Assembly (NCBI RefSeq): GCF_004153165.1
Contig: NZ_SEMD01000003.1
Location: 210,366 to 250,788 of the forward strand
DNA from: Sporolactobacillus sp. THM7-4
Lineage (GTDB): Bacteria; Bacillota; Bacilli; Bacillales; Sporolactobacillaceae
Reading direction: 5' to 3'
DNA: 40,423 nt
The notes under the pieces were generated by a model. The model was given only the letters and a program-made list of their open reading frames with translations, was not told where the DNA came from and did no database searches. Positions 1-9,252 of this stretch are shown here, in pieces. Made by a program: the position numbers and the translations under genes. The first letter of the stretch is position 1; each line of letters opens with the position of its first letter.

Positions 1-815
1 GGGCTCAACTGCCGATAGGATCGGCTCAACTGCCGATAGGACGAGCTCAACTGCCGATAGAAGGAGCTCAACTGCCGATAGGACGAGCTCAACTGCCGAT
101 AGGAACGGCTCAACTGCCGATAGGATCGGCTCAACTGCCGATAGGACAAGCTGAACTGCCGATAGAACGAGCTCAACTGCCGATAGGATCAGCTCAACTG
201 CCGATAGAGCCGGCTCAACTGCCGATAGGATCGGCTCAACTGCCGATAGGACGAGCTCAACTGCCGATAGGACCGGCTCAACTGCCGATAGGACGAGCTC
301 AACTGCCGATAGAACGGGCTCAACTGCCGATAGGACGAGCTCAACTGCCGATAGAACGGGCTCAACTGCCGATAGAATGACTGAACTGCCGATAGAGCCG
401 GCTCAACTGCCGATAGAGCCGGCTCAACTGCCGATAGGATCGGCTCAACTGCCGATAGGACGAGCTCAACTGCCGATAGGACGAGCTCAACTGCCGATAG
501 AAGCAGCTCAACTGCCGATAGGATCGGCTCAACTGCCGATAGGACGAGCTCAACTGCCGATAGAAGGAGCTCAACTGCCGATAGGACGAGCTCAACTGCC
601 GATAGGAACGGCTCAACTGCCGATAGGATCGGCTCAACTGCCGATAGGACGAGCTCAACTGCCGATAGAATCGGCTGAACTGCCGATAGGATCGGCTGAA
701 CTGCCGATAAAGCCGGCTCAACTGCCGATAGAACGAGCTCAACTGCCGATAAAACAGGTTCAACTGCCGATAGGACGAGCTCAACTGCCGATAAAACAGG
801 TTCAACTGCCGATAG
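1..815. repeat. 21-bp tandem repeat array, 39 copies
   Basis: Thirty-nine head-to-tail units with no spacers, beginning at the window edge, so the array may extend to the left. Each unit has a nearly fixed core (CTCAACTGCCGATAG) joined to six more variable bases drawn from a small set such as GATCGG, GACGAG, AAGGAG, GAACGG, AGCCGG and AACGGG. One unit, near position 373, is 20 bp, which shifts the reading frame. Because 21 is a multiple of three, several frames on both strands stay open and give artificial 7-residue-periodic proteins. I see no ribosome site and treat the array as non-coding. The last few copies are degenerate (GATAA instead of GATAG). Confidence 0.95.
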
Positions 816-881
816 AAGAAGCGAGTGATCCATCGAAATAAAGGCCTTACTGAAAATGACCATGTTGCGCAGAACGTCGAG

Positions 882-928
882 CCTTTTGTCTTAAATCCCT
901 TTTGTCTTAAATCCCTTTTGTCTTAAAT
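882..928. repeat. Three 15-16 bp direct repeats
   Basis: Three consecutive copies of CCCTTTTGTCTTAAAT (the first lacks one C) lie directly after the stop codon side of the dehydrogenase-like gene. They are unrelated in sequence to the 21-bp array. No hairpin is evident, so this does not look like an intrinsic terminator. Confidence 0.85.
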
Positions 929-1561
929 CTAATAAATGATCTCTTGTTGATTCGACTGATTCTTATATAGATCCCAATAAAGAGTTGCTATTTTTTCTGG
1001 TGAATACTTTGTAGCTTCCTTAATCAATTGCTGAATTGTAACTATTCCAACAAATATGCCTTGCTCCTGTAATTCAGTACCGAGGGAAAAGACGTAGTTT
1101 CTTAGAGCTGCTTTTGACAAAGACATCGAAGAGTTCTGAACAGATGGGGTTAAGGCAACGCCACCACCTGTCACCAGGATTGCTGAGTGCTCTTTCATTT
1201 TAGGTACGGCTTCCCGAACGCAGCTAATGGCACCGCCAACAGTAATTGAAAAATCATATTCAGCATGTTCACGAGTTAAATTTTTGGCATTTTCAATCCT
1301 CCTGGCAACCGCATTGTAAATAAGAACATCAACGTTGTTGATCGAATCAAATGCCCCGGATATACTACTGGAATCTGACAAGTCAGCGATACGGTATTTG
1401 ATATTAATGCCCTTATGTTTAAATGTTTCCATGCACTTTTTGAGTTTTGATTCATTTCTGCCGAGTAAAATGATTTGAAACCCTTCGCTATGGAACCTGC
1501 GAATTAGAGCTTCACCCAATCCTGATTTTCCGAGTCCAATAAGAACAGCCGTTTTTCCCAC
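929..1561 (-). CDS. SDR-family oxidoreductase-like protein, atypical active site
   Basis: A 210-residue protein of the size and layout of short-chain dehydrogenases/reductases: a Rossmann beta strand and glycine-rich loop at the N-terminus (VLIGLGKSGLGEAL, residues about 6-19), then LLGRNESKL typical of NAD(P)-binding SDRs, and a late SLSKAAL segment where the YxxxK motif normally lies. In that motif the lysine is present but the catalytic tyrosine position is methionine (MSLSK), and the NNAG motif reads NAVA. It may therefore be a weak or non-catalytic member. The GTG start has an AGAGGCG site about 8 bases upstream on the minus strand. It stands alone, with no operon partner in view. Substrate unknown. 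Confidence 0.8.
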   Translation of the reverse strand: MGKTAVLIGLGKSGLGEALIRRFHSEGFQIILLGRNESKLKKCMETFKHKGINIKYRIADLSDSSSISGAFDSINNVDVLIYNAVARRIENAKNLTREHAEYDFSITVGGAISCVREAVPKMKEHSAILVTGGGVALTPSVQNSSMSLSKAALRNYVFSLGTELQEQGIFVGIVTIQQLIKEATKYSPEKIATLYWDLYKNQSNQQEIIY

Positions 1562-1701
1562 GATTTCTCGCCTCTGATCCTAAAAATAAGATACTTAGTC
1601 TAATTCTAATGCTGAGGGATTGCATAATCAATTTTTTCAGGAACGTTTTGTGGGGAGATTTTCCAGAACCCTATAAATCTTTAAGATAATATAGGAACTA
1701 A

Positions 1702-1727
1702 TTGAAGACAGTTAGTGATGTTATAAT
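1702..1727 (+). promoter_or_regulatory. Putative extended -10 promoter for the M30 peptidase gene
   Basis: TGTTATAAT (extended -10, TATAAT at 1722-1727) lies about 90 bases before the peptidase start. An upstream TTGAAG is spaced only 14 bases away, so the extended -10 is the stronger element. Confidence 0.4.
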
Positions 1728-1815
1728 AAGATGGAAAAAAGAGCCATGCTTTTTGATCGAATCTACTAAACCAGACTTTAGATGTTTCATAGTCTAATAG
1801 GAAGAGGGTTTTTTA

Positions 1816-4800
1816 ATGAGAGGATTCCGGAACGTATTTTCTGCATTGATCGCTGCTCTTTTCATTTTTTCAGTACCTCTTGGCGCATTGGCAGAAGATC
1901 AGACACCTGTTAAGTCTATCGTTACAAACATACAGGGAAACTTGAGCCAGGGAGGCCAGCCGTATAAGGAAAAAACAGTAAAAGACAATTCGTATACGGA
2001 TCCGAGTCAGTATCCGTTAGTTGCCCCGGGACAGTACGTGGGCACACTTAGCGACAGTCGGGGAACGACTCATACTATTACCTACAACAATACGACTGAA
2101 TATTCGCCAGGCCAGATGCAAATCGGGTTAGGTTATCAGTCTGCCAGCAGTTATAAAGACGGTTATCTTAATGTTGAATTTTTTACAAATCAGGGAGGTA
2201 CTTTAAACTTCCTGGGCAAATCGCCGTTTAATGTCAGTTATTTTAACAACGCGAATCTTAATACAATAATTGATAAATCGTTATATGAGAACGATCCTTA
2301 CATATATCTGAGAGTCGGCGTTTTATCCAGTCCTTATGATTCGTACTATTCGGACGTTCTGACATTTAAAGTGTCCAACCCTTTTTATTCAGGATCAACA
2401 CCGCCAGCAAGCTCCGGGGATTATTACCTGATCAGCAACGAGTCGCCGGATGGAAACAGCAGTGAAAATACAGGTACTTTTAAAATAAATAACGATAAGT
2501 ATTCATTTAGTAAAAAAATCAGCAAAAGTGCCTATAAAATGGACTATGTGAAGCCATTTGACCCTGCAAAAGATAAAAGCAATGTGCTCAGAGACAGAAT
2601 GCGCTCCTTAACAACCGATCAGTTGGGAGATAGTAAACTATTTTGGGTCAGCAATCTCCAAACCAATGAGGACTATCAATTAAATGCTACTCTTCTCTAT
2701 AGCGGTAGCCATTCAAATGTCTGGGTGAATGATAATCAGATTACACCTGAAGAGGCAGCACAGCTTGGCCAGGAGTTCGATAATCATATTCATCGTGTCG
2801 ATACGGAAAACTTCGGCAATGAATCCGATGTTGACGGTAATGGCAAGGTTAATATTCTGTGTTATGACATCCAGGACGGGTTCAGCGGCAGCGGAGGCTA
2901 TATTGCCGGTTACTTCTATCCCGGTGATTTATATAATGTTCCGGATTCTAATCATTCCGAGATTTTCTACATCGATACCTATCCATTAATGGGATTTGGT
3001 TCAACAAAAGATGTGAGTGCGGCCGATTCAACACTTGCACACGAATTCCAGCACATGATTAACTATAATCAAAAAGTTTTTGTTCAGGGAAAAAAAGAGA
3101 TGGATACCTGGATGAATGAAGGACTTTCCATGGCCGCCGAACAGATCTATTCCGGGCATGCCCTTAATGATCGAATTGATTACTATAACTATGATTCATC
3201 AATTGCAAACGGGCAATCGCTTCTCTACTGGGATTATTCCGGGGACACGCTGGCTAATTATTCGCTCTCATACTTATTCATGCAGTACTTGAAAATTCAA
3301 TGTGGACAGGGCGATCATGTTTTTAAGGAACTGATTGATGACCCGAACAGTGATGATCAAGCCATTCAGGATCTCATCCGGAAATACATTAATCCGAATC
3401 TGACATTCGGGCAATTTATGACTGATTTCAGAGAAGCCTTGTATTTAAAACAAAGTACAGGGCTGTTTGGTTTTCACGGCGATCCGGGCTTCAACGGTAT
3501 CCAGCAAAGAATTTACAGTGGTTCTTCTTTAAACTTAAGAGGCGGGGGAGCCATTGTAAAACTGCTGGATCCCTCTTCCATCCCGACAGATAAGGGATCG
3601 GATATCACTTATACGGATCTATCTGATTCCGGTTCGACAGATACAACAGCTCCGAATCCGCCAAACGTCAACACGGTTGGAGATAACGACACAACCGTCA
3701 CCGGTACTGCTGAAGCCGGCTCAACGATTACAGTCACAGCTGATGGCCAGCAGATTGGACTTGGAAACGCGGATAATGGCGGATCCTTCAGTGTGACCAT
3801 TCCGAAGCAGAAAGCAGGCGCAGTCCTTAATGTCTACGCAACAGATGCAGCAGGGAATAAAAGTTCTGCAACAACAATAACTGTAAAAGACCGGACAGCG
3901 CCGCCAGCTCCGACAGTCAACGCGGTTGGAGATAACGACACAACCGTCACCGGTACTGCTGAAGCCGGCTCAACGATTACAGTCACAGCTGATGGCCAGC
4001 AGATCGGACTAGGAAACGCGGATAATGGCGGATCCTTCAGTGTGACCATTCCAAAGCAAAAAGCAAAAACAGAACTGAACGTCTATGCAACAGATGCAGC
4101 AGGGAATAAAAGTTCTGCAACAACAATAACTGTAAAAGACCGGACAGCACCGCCAGCCCCGACAGTCAACGCGGTTGGAGATAACGACACAACCGTCACC
4201 GGTACTGCTGAAGCTGGCTCAACGATTACAGTCACAGCTGATGGCCAGCAGATCGGACTTGGAAACGCGGATAATGGCGGATCCTTCAGTGTGACCATTC
4301 CGAAGCAGAAAGCAGGCACAGTCCTTAATATCTACGCAACAGATGCAGCGGGGAATAAAAGTTATGCAACAACAATAGCTGTAAAAGACCGGACAGCGCC
4401 GCCAGCCCCGACAGTTAATGGAGTGAAAGACGATGACACCTCCTTAACCGGTAAAGCTGAAAGAAATGCAGCAATAACCGTCTTTGCAAACGGGAAGCCA
4501 ATCGCCCAGGGCCACGCGGATGGTAACGGTACGTTCAAAATGAGTATTCCGAAGCAAAAAGCGGGAACTGCTCTGATTGTATACGCGACAGATTCTTCAG
4601 GAAACAAAAGTACTCCAGCAACAATCAAGGTAGTTAGTAGTATTTCCGCACCGCTAAAGTCCAGTCAGGTAAAAATAACAAACAACAAGGGCAAGTCGGA
4701 TACGGTTTATGTCAATGGATTAAAGAAAGGTGACGTGATCCGGGTTTACAACTCAGGTTATCACTTGCTGGCAACCGGCACATCAAAAGGATCATCGATC

Positions 4801-5445
4801 ACGTTATCGATCAAACAGCTGGGCAGTACATCAGGGAAAATCCATCTGACGATCACCCACCCAGGAATGACGGCAAGCAGTAAAACGGCCGTCTCCTACA
4901 GTGGTGAACCATCGACAGCGCTGAAATCAGCCCAGGTTAAGGTAACAAACAATAAGGGCAAGTCGGACCCGGTTTATGTTACGGGAATAAAAAAAGGTGA
5001 CGTGATCCGCGTCTACAACTCAGGTCACCACTTGCTGGCAACCGGAACATCAAAAGGATCATCGATCACGTTATCGATCAAGCAGCTGGGCAGTACATCA
5101 CGGAAACTCTATCTGACGATCACCCACCCGGGAATGACGGCAAGCAGTAAAACGGCCGTCTCCTGCAGCGGCGAAGTATCAGATACGTTAAGCTCGCATC
5201 AGATCAGGGTTAATAATAACCGACACAAATCCGATACAGTAACAATCACAAAAATCAAAAAGGGTGATTATATTCGGGTTTATAACAGTCGAAAACATCT
5301 GATCGCTACGAAAAAATCCGGAGGATCATCGACTACTCTATCGATCAGGCAGCTGGGGAAAGGGTCCGGCCATATTTATGTAACGACCACTCATCCGGGA
5401 ATGAGGGAAAGCGGCAAAAAGTATGTGTCTTTTAGAAAAGAATAA
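1816..5445 (+). CDS. Secreted M30-like zinc metallopeptidase with Ig-like and 89-residue C-terminal repeats
   Basis: A 1209-residue exported protein. Residues 1-27 form a Sec signal peptide ending near ALA-ED. The peptidase domain holds the zinc motif HEFQH (409-413) and a downstream glutamate in MNEGLS (E435), the arrangement of hyicolysin-type (M30) gluzincins, so the predicted activity is extracellular proteolysis. Residues about 611-942 are four 83-residue bacterial Ig-like repeats of the ATDAAGNKS type. Residues about 944-1209 are three 89-residue repeats containing TNNKGKSD, KKGDVIRVYNS and SIKQLG, which recur in the glucosaminidase at 12170 and may bind the wall or polymer. There is no LPXTG motif. 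An AGGAAGAGG site precedes the ATG, and an extended -10 lies upstream. Family assignment is by motif only; the substrate is unknown. Confidence 0.85.
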   Translation: MRGFRNVFSALIAALFIFSVPLGALAEDQTPVKSIVTNIQGNLSQGGQPYKEKTVKDNSYTDPSQYPLVAPGQYVGTLSDSRGTTHTITYNNTTEYSPGQMQIGLGYQSASSYKDGYLNVEFFTNQGGTLNFLGKSPFNVSYFNNANLNTIIDKSLYENDPYIYLRVGVLSSPYDSYYSDVLTFKVSNPFYSGSTPPASSGDYYLISNESPDGNSSENTGTFKINNDKYSFSKKISKSAYKMDYVKPFDPAKDKSNVLRDRMRSLTTDQLGDSKLFWVSNLQTNEDYQLNATLLYSGSHSNVWVNDNQITPEEAAQLGQEFDNHIHRVDTENFGNESDVDGNGKVNILCYDIQDGFSGSGGYIAGYFYPGDLYNVPDSNHSEIFYIDTYPLMGFGSTKDVSAADSTLAHEFQHMINYNQKVFVQGKKEMDTWMNEGLSMAAEQIYSGHALNDRIDYYNYDSSIANGQSLLYWDYSGDTLANYSLSYLFMQYLKIQCGQGDHVFKELIDDPNSDDQAIQDLIRKYINPNLTFGQFMTDFREALYLKQSTGLFGFHGDPGFNGIQQRIYSGSSLNLRGGGAIVKLLDPSSIPTDKGSDITYTDLSDSGSTDTTAPNPPNVNTVGDNDTTVTGTAEAGSTITVTADGQQIGLGNADNGGSFSVTIPKQKAGAVLNVYATDAAGNKSSATTITVKDRTAPPAPTVNAVGDNDTTVTGTAEAGSTITVTADGQQIGLGNADNGGSFSVTIPKQKAKTELNVYATDAAGNKSSATTITVKDRTAPPAPTVNAVGDNDTTVTGTAEAGSTITVTADGQQIGLGNADNGGSFSVTIPKQKAGTVLNIYATDAAGNKSYATTIAVKDRTAPPAPTVNGVKDDDTSLTGKAERNAAITVFANGKPIAQGHADGNGTFKMSIPKQKAGTALIVYATDSSGNKSTPATIKVVSSISAPLKSSQVKITNNKGKSDTVYVNGLKKGDVIRVYNSGYHLLATGTSKGSSITLSIKQLGSTSGKIHLTITHPGMTASSKTAVSYSGEPSTALKSAQVKVTNNKGKSDPVYVTGIKKGDVIRVYNSGHHLLATGTSKGSSITLSIKQLGSTSRKLYLTITHPGMTASSKTAVSCSGEVSDTLSSHQIRVNNNRHKSDTVTITKIKKGDYIRVYNSRKHLIATKKSGGSSTTLSIRQLGKGSGHIYVTTTHPGMRESGKKYVSFRKE
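3646..4641. repeat. Four 249-bp in-frame direct repeats (Ig-like domains)
   Basis: Period 249 bp, measured from GTTGGAGATAAC at 3676, 3925 and 4174. The first three copies are nearly identical at the nucleotide level and the fourth has diverged. This points to recent duplication or gene conversion, and copy number could change by recombination. Confidence 0.9.
4645..5445. repeat. Three 267-bp in-frame repeats (89-residue module)
   Basis: TGACGTGATC recurs at 4731 and 4998 and its diverged form at 5265, an exact 267-bp period. The first two copies are very similar in DNA and the third is diverged. The same period occurs in the gene at 12170. Confidence 0.88.
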
Positions 5446-5478
5446 TCGAAAACAAGTAGATGAATCAATGATAAGCAC

Positions 5479-5524
5479 TGCCGCGACTAAAGAAGGTCAC
5501 TCCACAGCCGCGGTACTTTTTTAT
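5479..5524 (+). terminator. Possible intrinsic terminator after the metallopeptidase gene
   Basis: TGCCGCG pairs with CGCGGTA (one G-T pair) around a loop of about 23 bases, followed by CTTTTTTA. It lies about 35 bases past the stop codon. The stem is short and the loop long, so this is moderate support only. Confidence 0.45.
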
Positions 5525-5662
5525 GGTAAAAAACTTAAATCAGTTGAAAAACACTCCGTTTTTGTGCACTTTGCGTCGGAAGATCAAGTAATGGTCTTTC
5601 TGGATAGTTTTGGAAACTGTTCTGACATTTTTCACCCTCTCTTTTTTAGATTTCTGGTATAG

Positions 5663-5668
5663 TATAAT
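5663..5668 (+). promoter_or_regulatory. Putative -10 element for tagH
   Basis: TATAAT about 95 bases before the tagH start, in an AT-rich stretch after the likely terminator. No good -35 is visible at the right spacing. The rest of the 5446-5763 gap shows nothing else recognisable. Confidence 0.35.
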
Positions 5669-5763
5669 AAGACATACGAGTAAACCAGTTAATGACCCAT
5701 ACATTTTTAATTTTTTTAGAAAGCAGCAGGTTGATCACAACTTTTCTGTAAGGGGAACAATGA

Positions 5764-7482
5764 ATGAGTAAATCCGTTATTGTGAGTCATGTTACAAAAA
5801 AATATAAGATGTACAGCAAGAATTCAGAAAAAATTTGGGATCTGATCTTACCAAATGGATATGGCAAGGATTTCTATGCACTTCAGGATATCAGTTTTGA
5901 AGCGGAGAAGGGTGATGTCATTGGCATTATTGGTGTCAATGGGTCGGGTAAATCGACGTTGTCGAACATCATCTCCGGCGTGATTCCCCCAACGTCAGGC
6001 ACCGTACAGATAAATGGTGAAGCTTCATTGATTGCAATTTCATCGGGGTTAAATAACCAACTCACCGGACGGGAAAATATTGAATTGAAATGCCTGATGC
6101 TCGGTTTCAATAAAAATGAGATTAAAGAAATGATGCCGCAGATTATCGAGTTTGCCGATATTGGTGATTTTATTGATCAGCCCGTCAAATCTTATTCAAG
6201 CGGGATGCGCTCAAGACTTGGTTTTGCGATATCGATCCAGATGGACCCTGACATCCTTGTCATTGATGAGGCACTATCCGTTGGTGACCAGACTTTTGCC
6301 GACAAATGTCTGGCGAAAATGAACGAGTTTAAAGCCCAGGGAAAAACGATTTTCTTCATCAGTCATTCTATAGGACAAATGAAAAAGTTTTGCGAAAAGG
6401 CGCTGTGGATTCAGTATGGCCGTTTAAAAGATTATGGTCTGATGAAAGATGTCATGCCAAAATATGAAGCTTTTATTAAAGAATATAAAAAAATGTCTGA
6501 AGAACAGAAGCTTGAATTAAAGAAGAAGGTAGAAGAGCAGCGGTCGAAACCTCTGAATCAGGTTACAATTGAAAAAGAAGGAAACAGGCCCGTTGAAGGT
6601 GAGAGAAACGCAGATTTGTCCCGGGCAAACCTCAGCAGAAAGAAGAAAAAGCATGTTTGGATTAAACGGCTGAATAAAATTATTTTAGCACTTGTTATTC
6701 TGGCATTACTAGTCTTTTTGATGGTTGATCGGGAACAGCTGACGCATCGTATGGAGAAATTCGCAGGTCTGCATACCGAAATGAAGCCCCAGAAAGTTGT
6801 TAACCATGCTGATAAATCAGATAAGAATGCGAACGGGAAAAAACAGACAGGATACCAGGTGGCTGTGGTCAGGAAAGAGTTAGGAAATATCCGGAAGACA
6901 AACAGTTTAACCGGTACGATAATTGATCGAGTGAAATTTGGTGATACATTCCGCGTTCTTGAAAAAAGAGCAGACGTTTCTGATCGTACTGTTAACTGGT
7001 ATAAAGTTAAACTGGAGAATAATCGATCCGGCTGGATTGGCACTTCGCTGACAGGGACCATAGACAGCAATCGGATCCCTGAAGATAATGACACTACTTA
7101 TCCGTACCTCCTTCAGTATTTGACAGAAAGCGGAGGACCAGGAACGTTCAAACAATTAACGGAATGGTTTCAGAAAGAATCGATGTCTCAACTATCAGAG
7201 AAACTATCCGATAAAATAATCGACAACCAGACGGTAAATGGCATTCAGACAATAACCACACAAAAAATGCTGCTGACTGGAAGTAATCAGCATTTGGATT
7301 CGATTAAGCTGACTCATGTAAATCAGCCCGCAAGTCAAATTCAGGAAGAACTCGGTAAACCAGCAGCGGAGAATAATCAGACGTTACAGAAGGTTTACCT
7401 GATCGGCCATTTTAATCTATTAATAGAAACAGATGTAAATGGAGAACTCGCGACTATACGTATTAATCAAATAATTAATTAA
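5764..7482 (+). CDS. tagH: Teichoic acid ABC exporter ATP-binding protein TagH with C-terminal SH3-like region
   Basis: A 572-residue ABC ATPase of the teichoic-acid/polysaccharide exporter type, which together with the membrane protein TagG flips wall teichoic acid across the membrane. Visible motifs are Walker A GVNGSGKST (about 58-66), signature SYSSGMRSRLG (about 142-152) and Walker B ILVIDEAL (about 163-170). After a charged linker there is one membrane segment (about 301-321, IILALVILALLVFLMV). An outside part follows with an SH3b-like segment (about 360-430, with WYKVKL and GWIGTSL) and a further 140 residues. This domain order matches Bacillus TagH. TagG is not adjacent in this window, which is unusual. 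An AAGGGG site precedes the ATG. Confidence 0.92.
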   Translation: MSKSVIVSHVTKKYKMYSKNSEKIWDLILPNGYGKDFYALQDISFEAEKGDVIGIIGVNGSGKSTLSNIISGVIPPTSGTVQINGEASLIAISSGLNNQLTGRENIELKCLMLGFNKNEIKEMMPQIIEFADIGDFIDQPVKSYSSGMRSRLGFAISIQMDPDILVIDEALSVGDQTFADKCLAKMNEFKAQGKTIFFISHSIGQMKKFCEKALWIQYGRLKDYGLMKDVMPKYEAFIKEYKKMSEEQKLELKKKVEEQRSKPLNQVTIEKEGNRPVEGERNADLSRANLSRKKKKHVWIKRLNKIILALVILALLVFLMVDREQLTHRMEKFAGLHTEMKPQKVVNHADKSDKNANGKKQTGYQVAVVRKELGNIRKTNSLTGTIIDRVKFGDTFRVLEKRADVSDRTVNWYKVKLENNRSGWIGTSLTGTIDSNRIPEDNDTTYPYLLQYLTESGGPGTFKQLTEWFQKESMSQLSEKLSDKIIDNQTVNGIQTITTQKMLLTGSNQHLDSIKLTHVNQPASQIQEELGKPAAENNQTLQKVYLIGHFNLLIETDVNGELATIRINQIIN

Positions 7483-7581
7483 TTAAAGCGTTCCTGGATG
7501 ATACTTAACAGTGGCCTTTATCCATTTCAACAGGCGTTCCAAAAGCAATCTTTTTAGTCTAAGTGAATCAGAGGAAACTTT

Positions 7582-8334
7582 ATGTTTAAAAAGCATTATA
7601 AAAGTTTAATTGGTATCAGTTTATTTATCATCATTTTGATCATAGGTCGAGTTTATAGTGAATCAGTTTCTGATACTTATAAATTCAAACCCTTGTTTCA
7701 TTTAAATAACAAATATAATCTACAATCATTCACATACAATAACGGGATTTATTATGTTGGGTATGATATTGGGAACAACAAAGGTATGATCATCGCTTAT
7801 AATCAAAACGGCCATGAGATCGGAAGAACTAGTCTTCTGCCAACGGGGCATACAGCCGGATTAGATTATTTTAATCAAAAAATCTATGTTGCTAATGGTG
7901 GCAGCAAACCGTCGATTATTTTTATTGTCAATTTTGAAAAGAGTAAAATTGTGAGAGTAATAAATGCCAGTAAATATGGCCATGGCGCATTGATCGCTGT
8001 AAAGGACAAAAATGTTATCATTTTACACACGGCAATTCATAAAGGACAAGATGAACACATATTCAGTTTTATCGATAATTATGGAAAAAGGCTGAAAAAG
8101 TTTACTCTCCACGGATTAGGAATGGCTCAGGGAATGGACTATAAAGACGGAATCATTTACTTTTATTCGGATAATAAAATCACTTTAATAAATGAAAAGG
8201 GCAAAGTATTGAAGAGTATTTTATTAAATAATTTCCAGGGGGAGAGTGAGGGCTTAACAATCGTTAACGGTAAACTAGTCATTGGTTTTAACCACAATAA
8301 TCGTTTGTATGTCAGTGAAAAAAATATTCATTAA
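7582..8334 (+). CDS. Membrane-anchored beta-propeller-like protein (paralogue of the gene at 14910)
   Basis: A 250-residue protein with an N-terminal membrane anchor or signal segment (about 9-25, SLIGISLFIIILIIGRV) and an extracellular part of short repeated beta-strand pairs: GIYYVGYDIG, QKIYVANGG, DGIIYFYSDN and GKLVIGFNHNNRLY. This looks like a small beta-propeller. The protein at 14910 is clearly homologous along its whole length, sharing HTAGLDYF, GALIAVK, INEKG and GESEGLT. I do not recognise a named family and see no catalytic motif. It lies between tagH and a DUF6270 gene, so a role in wall-polymer assembly or sensing is an inference. An AGAGGA site precedes the ATG. Confidence 0.7.
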   Translation: MFKKHYKSLIGISLFIIILIIGRVYSESVSDTYKFKPLFHLNNKYNLQSFTYNNGIYYVGYDIGNNKGMIIAYNQNGHEIGRTSLLPTGHTAGLDYFNQKIYVANGGSKPSIIFIVNFEKSKIVRVINASKYGHGALIAVKDKNVIILHTAIHKGQDEHIFSFIDNYGKRLKKFTLHGLGMAQGMDYKDGIIYFYSDNKITLINEKGKVLKSILLNNFQGESEGLTIVNGKLVIGFNHNNRLYVSEKNIH

Positions 8335-8353
8335 AATTTGAGGAGTTATCAAA

Positions 8354-9178
8354 ATGCTTCCAATTAAGGTGGCTGTTGTAGGCAGCTGTGTAACGCGAGA
8401 TGTCTTTAACTCACGCTTTGTTAAAAACTATAAAAAATATTATAACTGTATTTTAACGCAAAACCAATCATCAATGATCAGTTTAATGTCTGATCCGGTT
8501 CTATTTGATTCTTCGAAAATCGATAATCAAAAAGATACATATTCATTAAAGAATACGAGACAGGATTTAACAAAGGAGATACTTCCATTATTAAAGGAGA
8601 AGCAACCGTCATTTATTATTCTTGATTTTTTTGGAGACGTTCATTTTAGTGTATTAAAATTAAATGATAAACAATATATCACCAACAACCGATGGAAAAT
8701 AATGAAAACAACTTTTTACAAGGAAATACAGGAGAAAAATGTTTTAGATAATCAGTCTGATGAATATTTCATGCTTTGGAAAAAGTATATAGACATATTC
8801 TTTAACTTTGTTAAAAAAGAATTGCCTGAGACAGTAGTGATCCTTCATAAAACCCGAAACACAGATTTTTATATTTCAACAGATTTAAATATTAAAAAAT
8901 TGAGTACAAGCGGAAAAGTAAAAGTTGAAAACATTAATCAGTTGAATGATTTATGGGGAAAATTTGATAACTATGTTGCAGAAACCTATAAACCTGAAGT
9001 TATAGACATGACTCAAAAATATTATTTATCATATGAGAAGCATCCATGGGGCGCCTTTTATGTACATTTTACATTAGATTATTACACGGATTTTATAAAA
9101 AAACTTCATAGGATTGCTCTCAATAAATTTCCGGAAATTTACCCCCTGTTATTAAGTGATTTTTTTAAAGATGAATAA
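8354..9178 (+). CDS. DUF6270-like protein in a teichoic-acid context
   Basis: A 274-residue soluble protein beginning with a beta strand and the motif VVGSCVTRD (about 8-16), followed by IILDFFGD (about 91-98) and a late conserved HPWGAFYVHF segment. From memory this start is the hallmark of DUF6270 proteins, which sit among capsule and wall-polymer genes and have a GxSC loop reminiscent of SGNH-type hydrolases. I know of no proven reaction. There is no signal peptide. It starts 19 bases after the beta-propeller gene and has a GAGGAG site, so the two are probably cotranscribed. The DNA is clearly AT-rich compared with tagH. Confidence 0.65.
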   Translation: MLPIKVAVVGSCVTRDVFNSRFVKNYKKYYNCILTQNQSSMISLMSDPVLFDSSKIDNQKDTYSLKNTRQDLTKEILPLLKEKQPSFIILDFFGDVHFSVLKLNDKQYITNNRWKIMKTTFYKEIQEKNVLDNQSDEYFMLWKKYIDIFFNFVKKELPETVVILHKTRNTDFYISTDLNIKKLSTSGKVKVENINQLNDLWGKFDNYVAETYKPEVIDMTQKYYLSYEKHPWGAFYVHFTLDYYTDFIKKLHRIALNKFPEIYPLLLSDFFKDE

Positions 9179-9252
9179 TCTGACCATCACGAACAGGGGT
9201 CAGCCAATACCTTGAAATAGATACATCGGAAAAAGGGTCATTAAATATTATA

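Noticed and set aside
1-815. CRISPR array
   Set aside because: Units are contiguous with no unique spacers, and no cas genes are present.
1-863. Long open frames on both strands encoding 7-residue repeats
   Set aside because: They follow automatically from a 21-bp period without stops. They have no ribosome site and occur in several frames at once.
5423-5662. 79-residue open frame overlapping the end of the metallopeptidase gene
   Set aside because: It overlaps a likely terminator, has no family features, and its start lies inside the upstream gene without a ribosome site.
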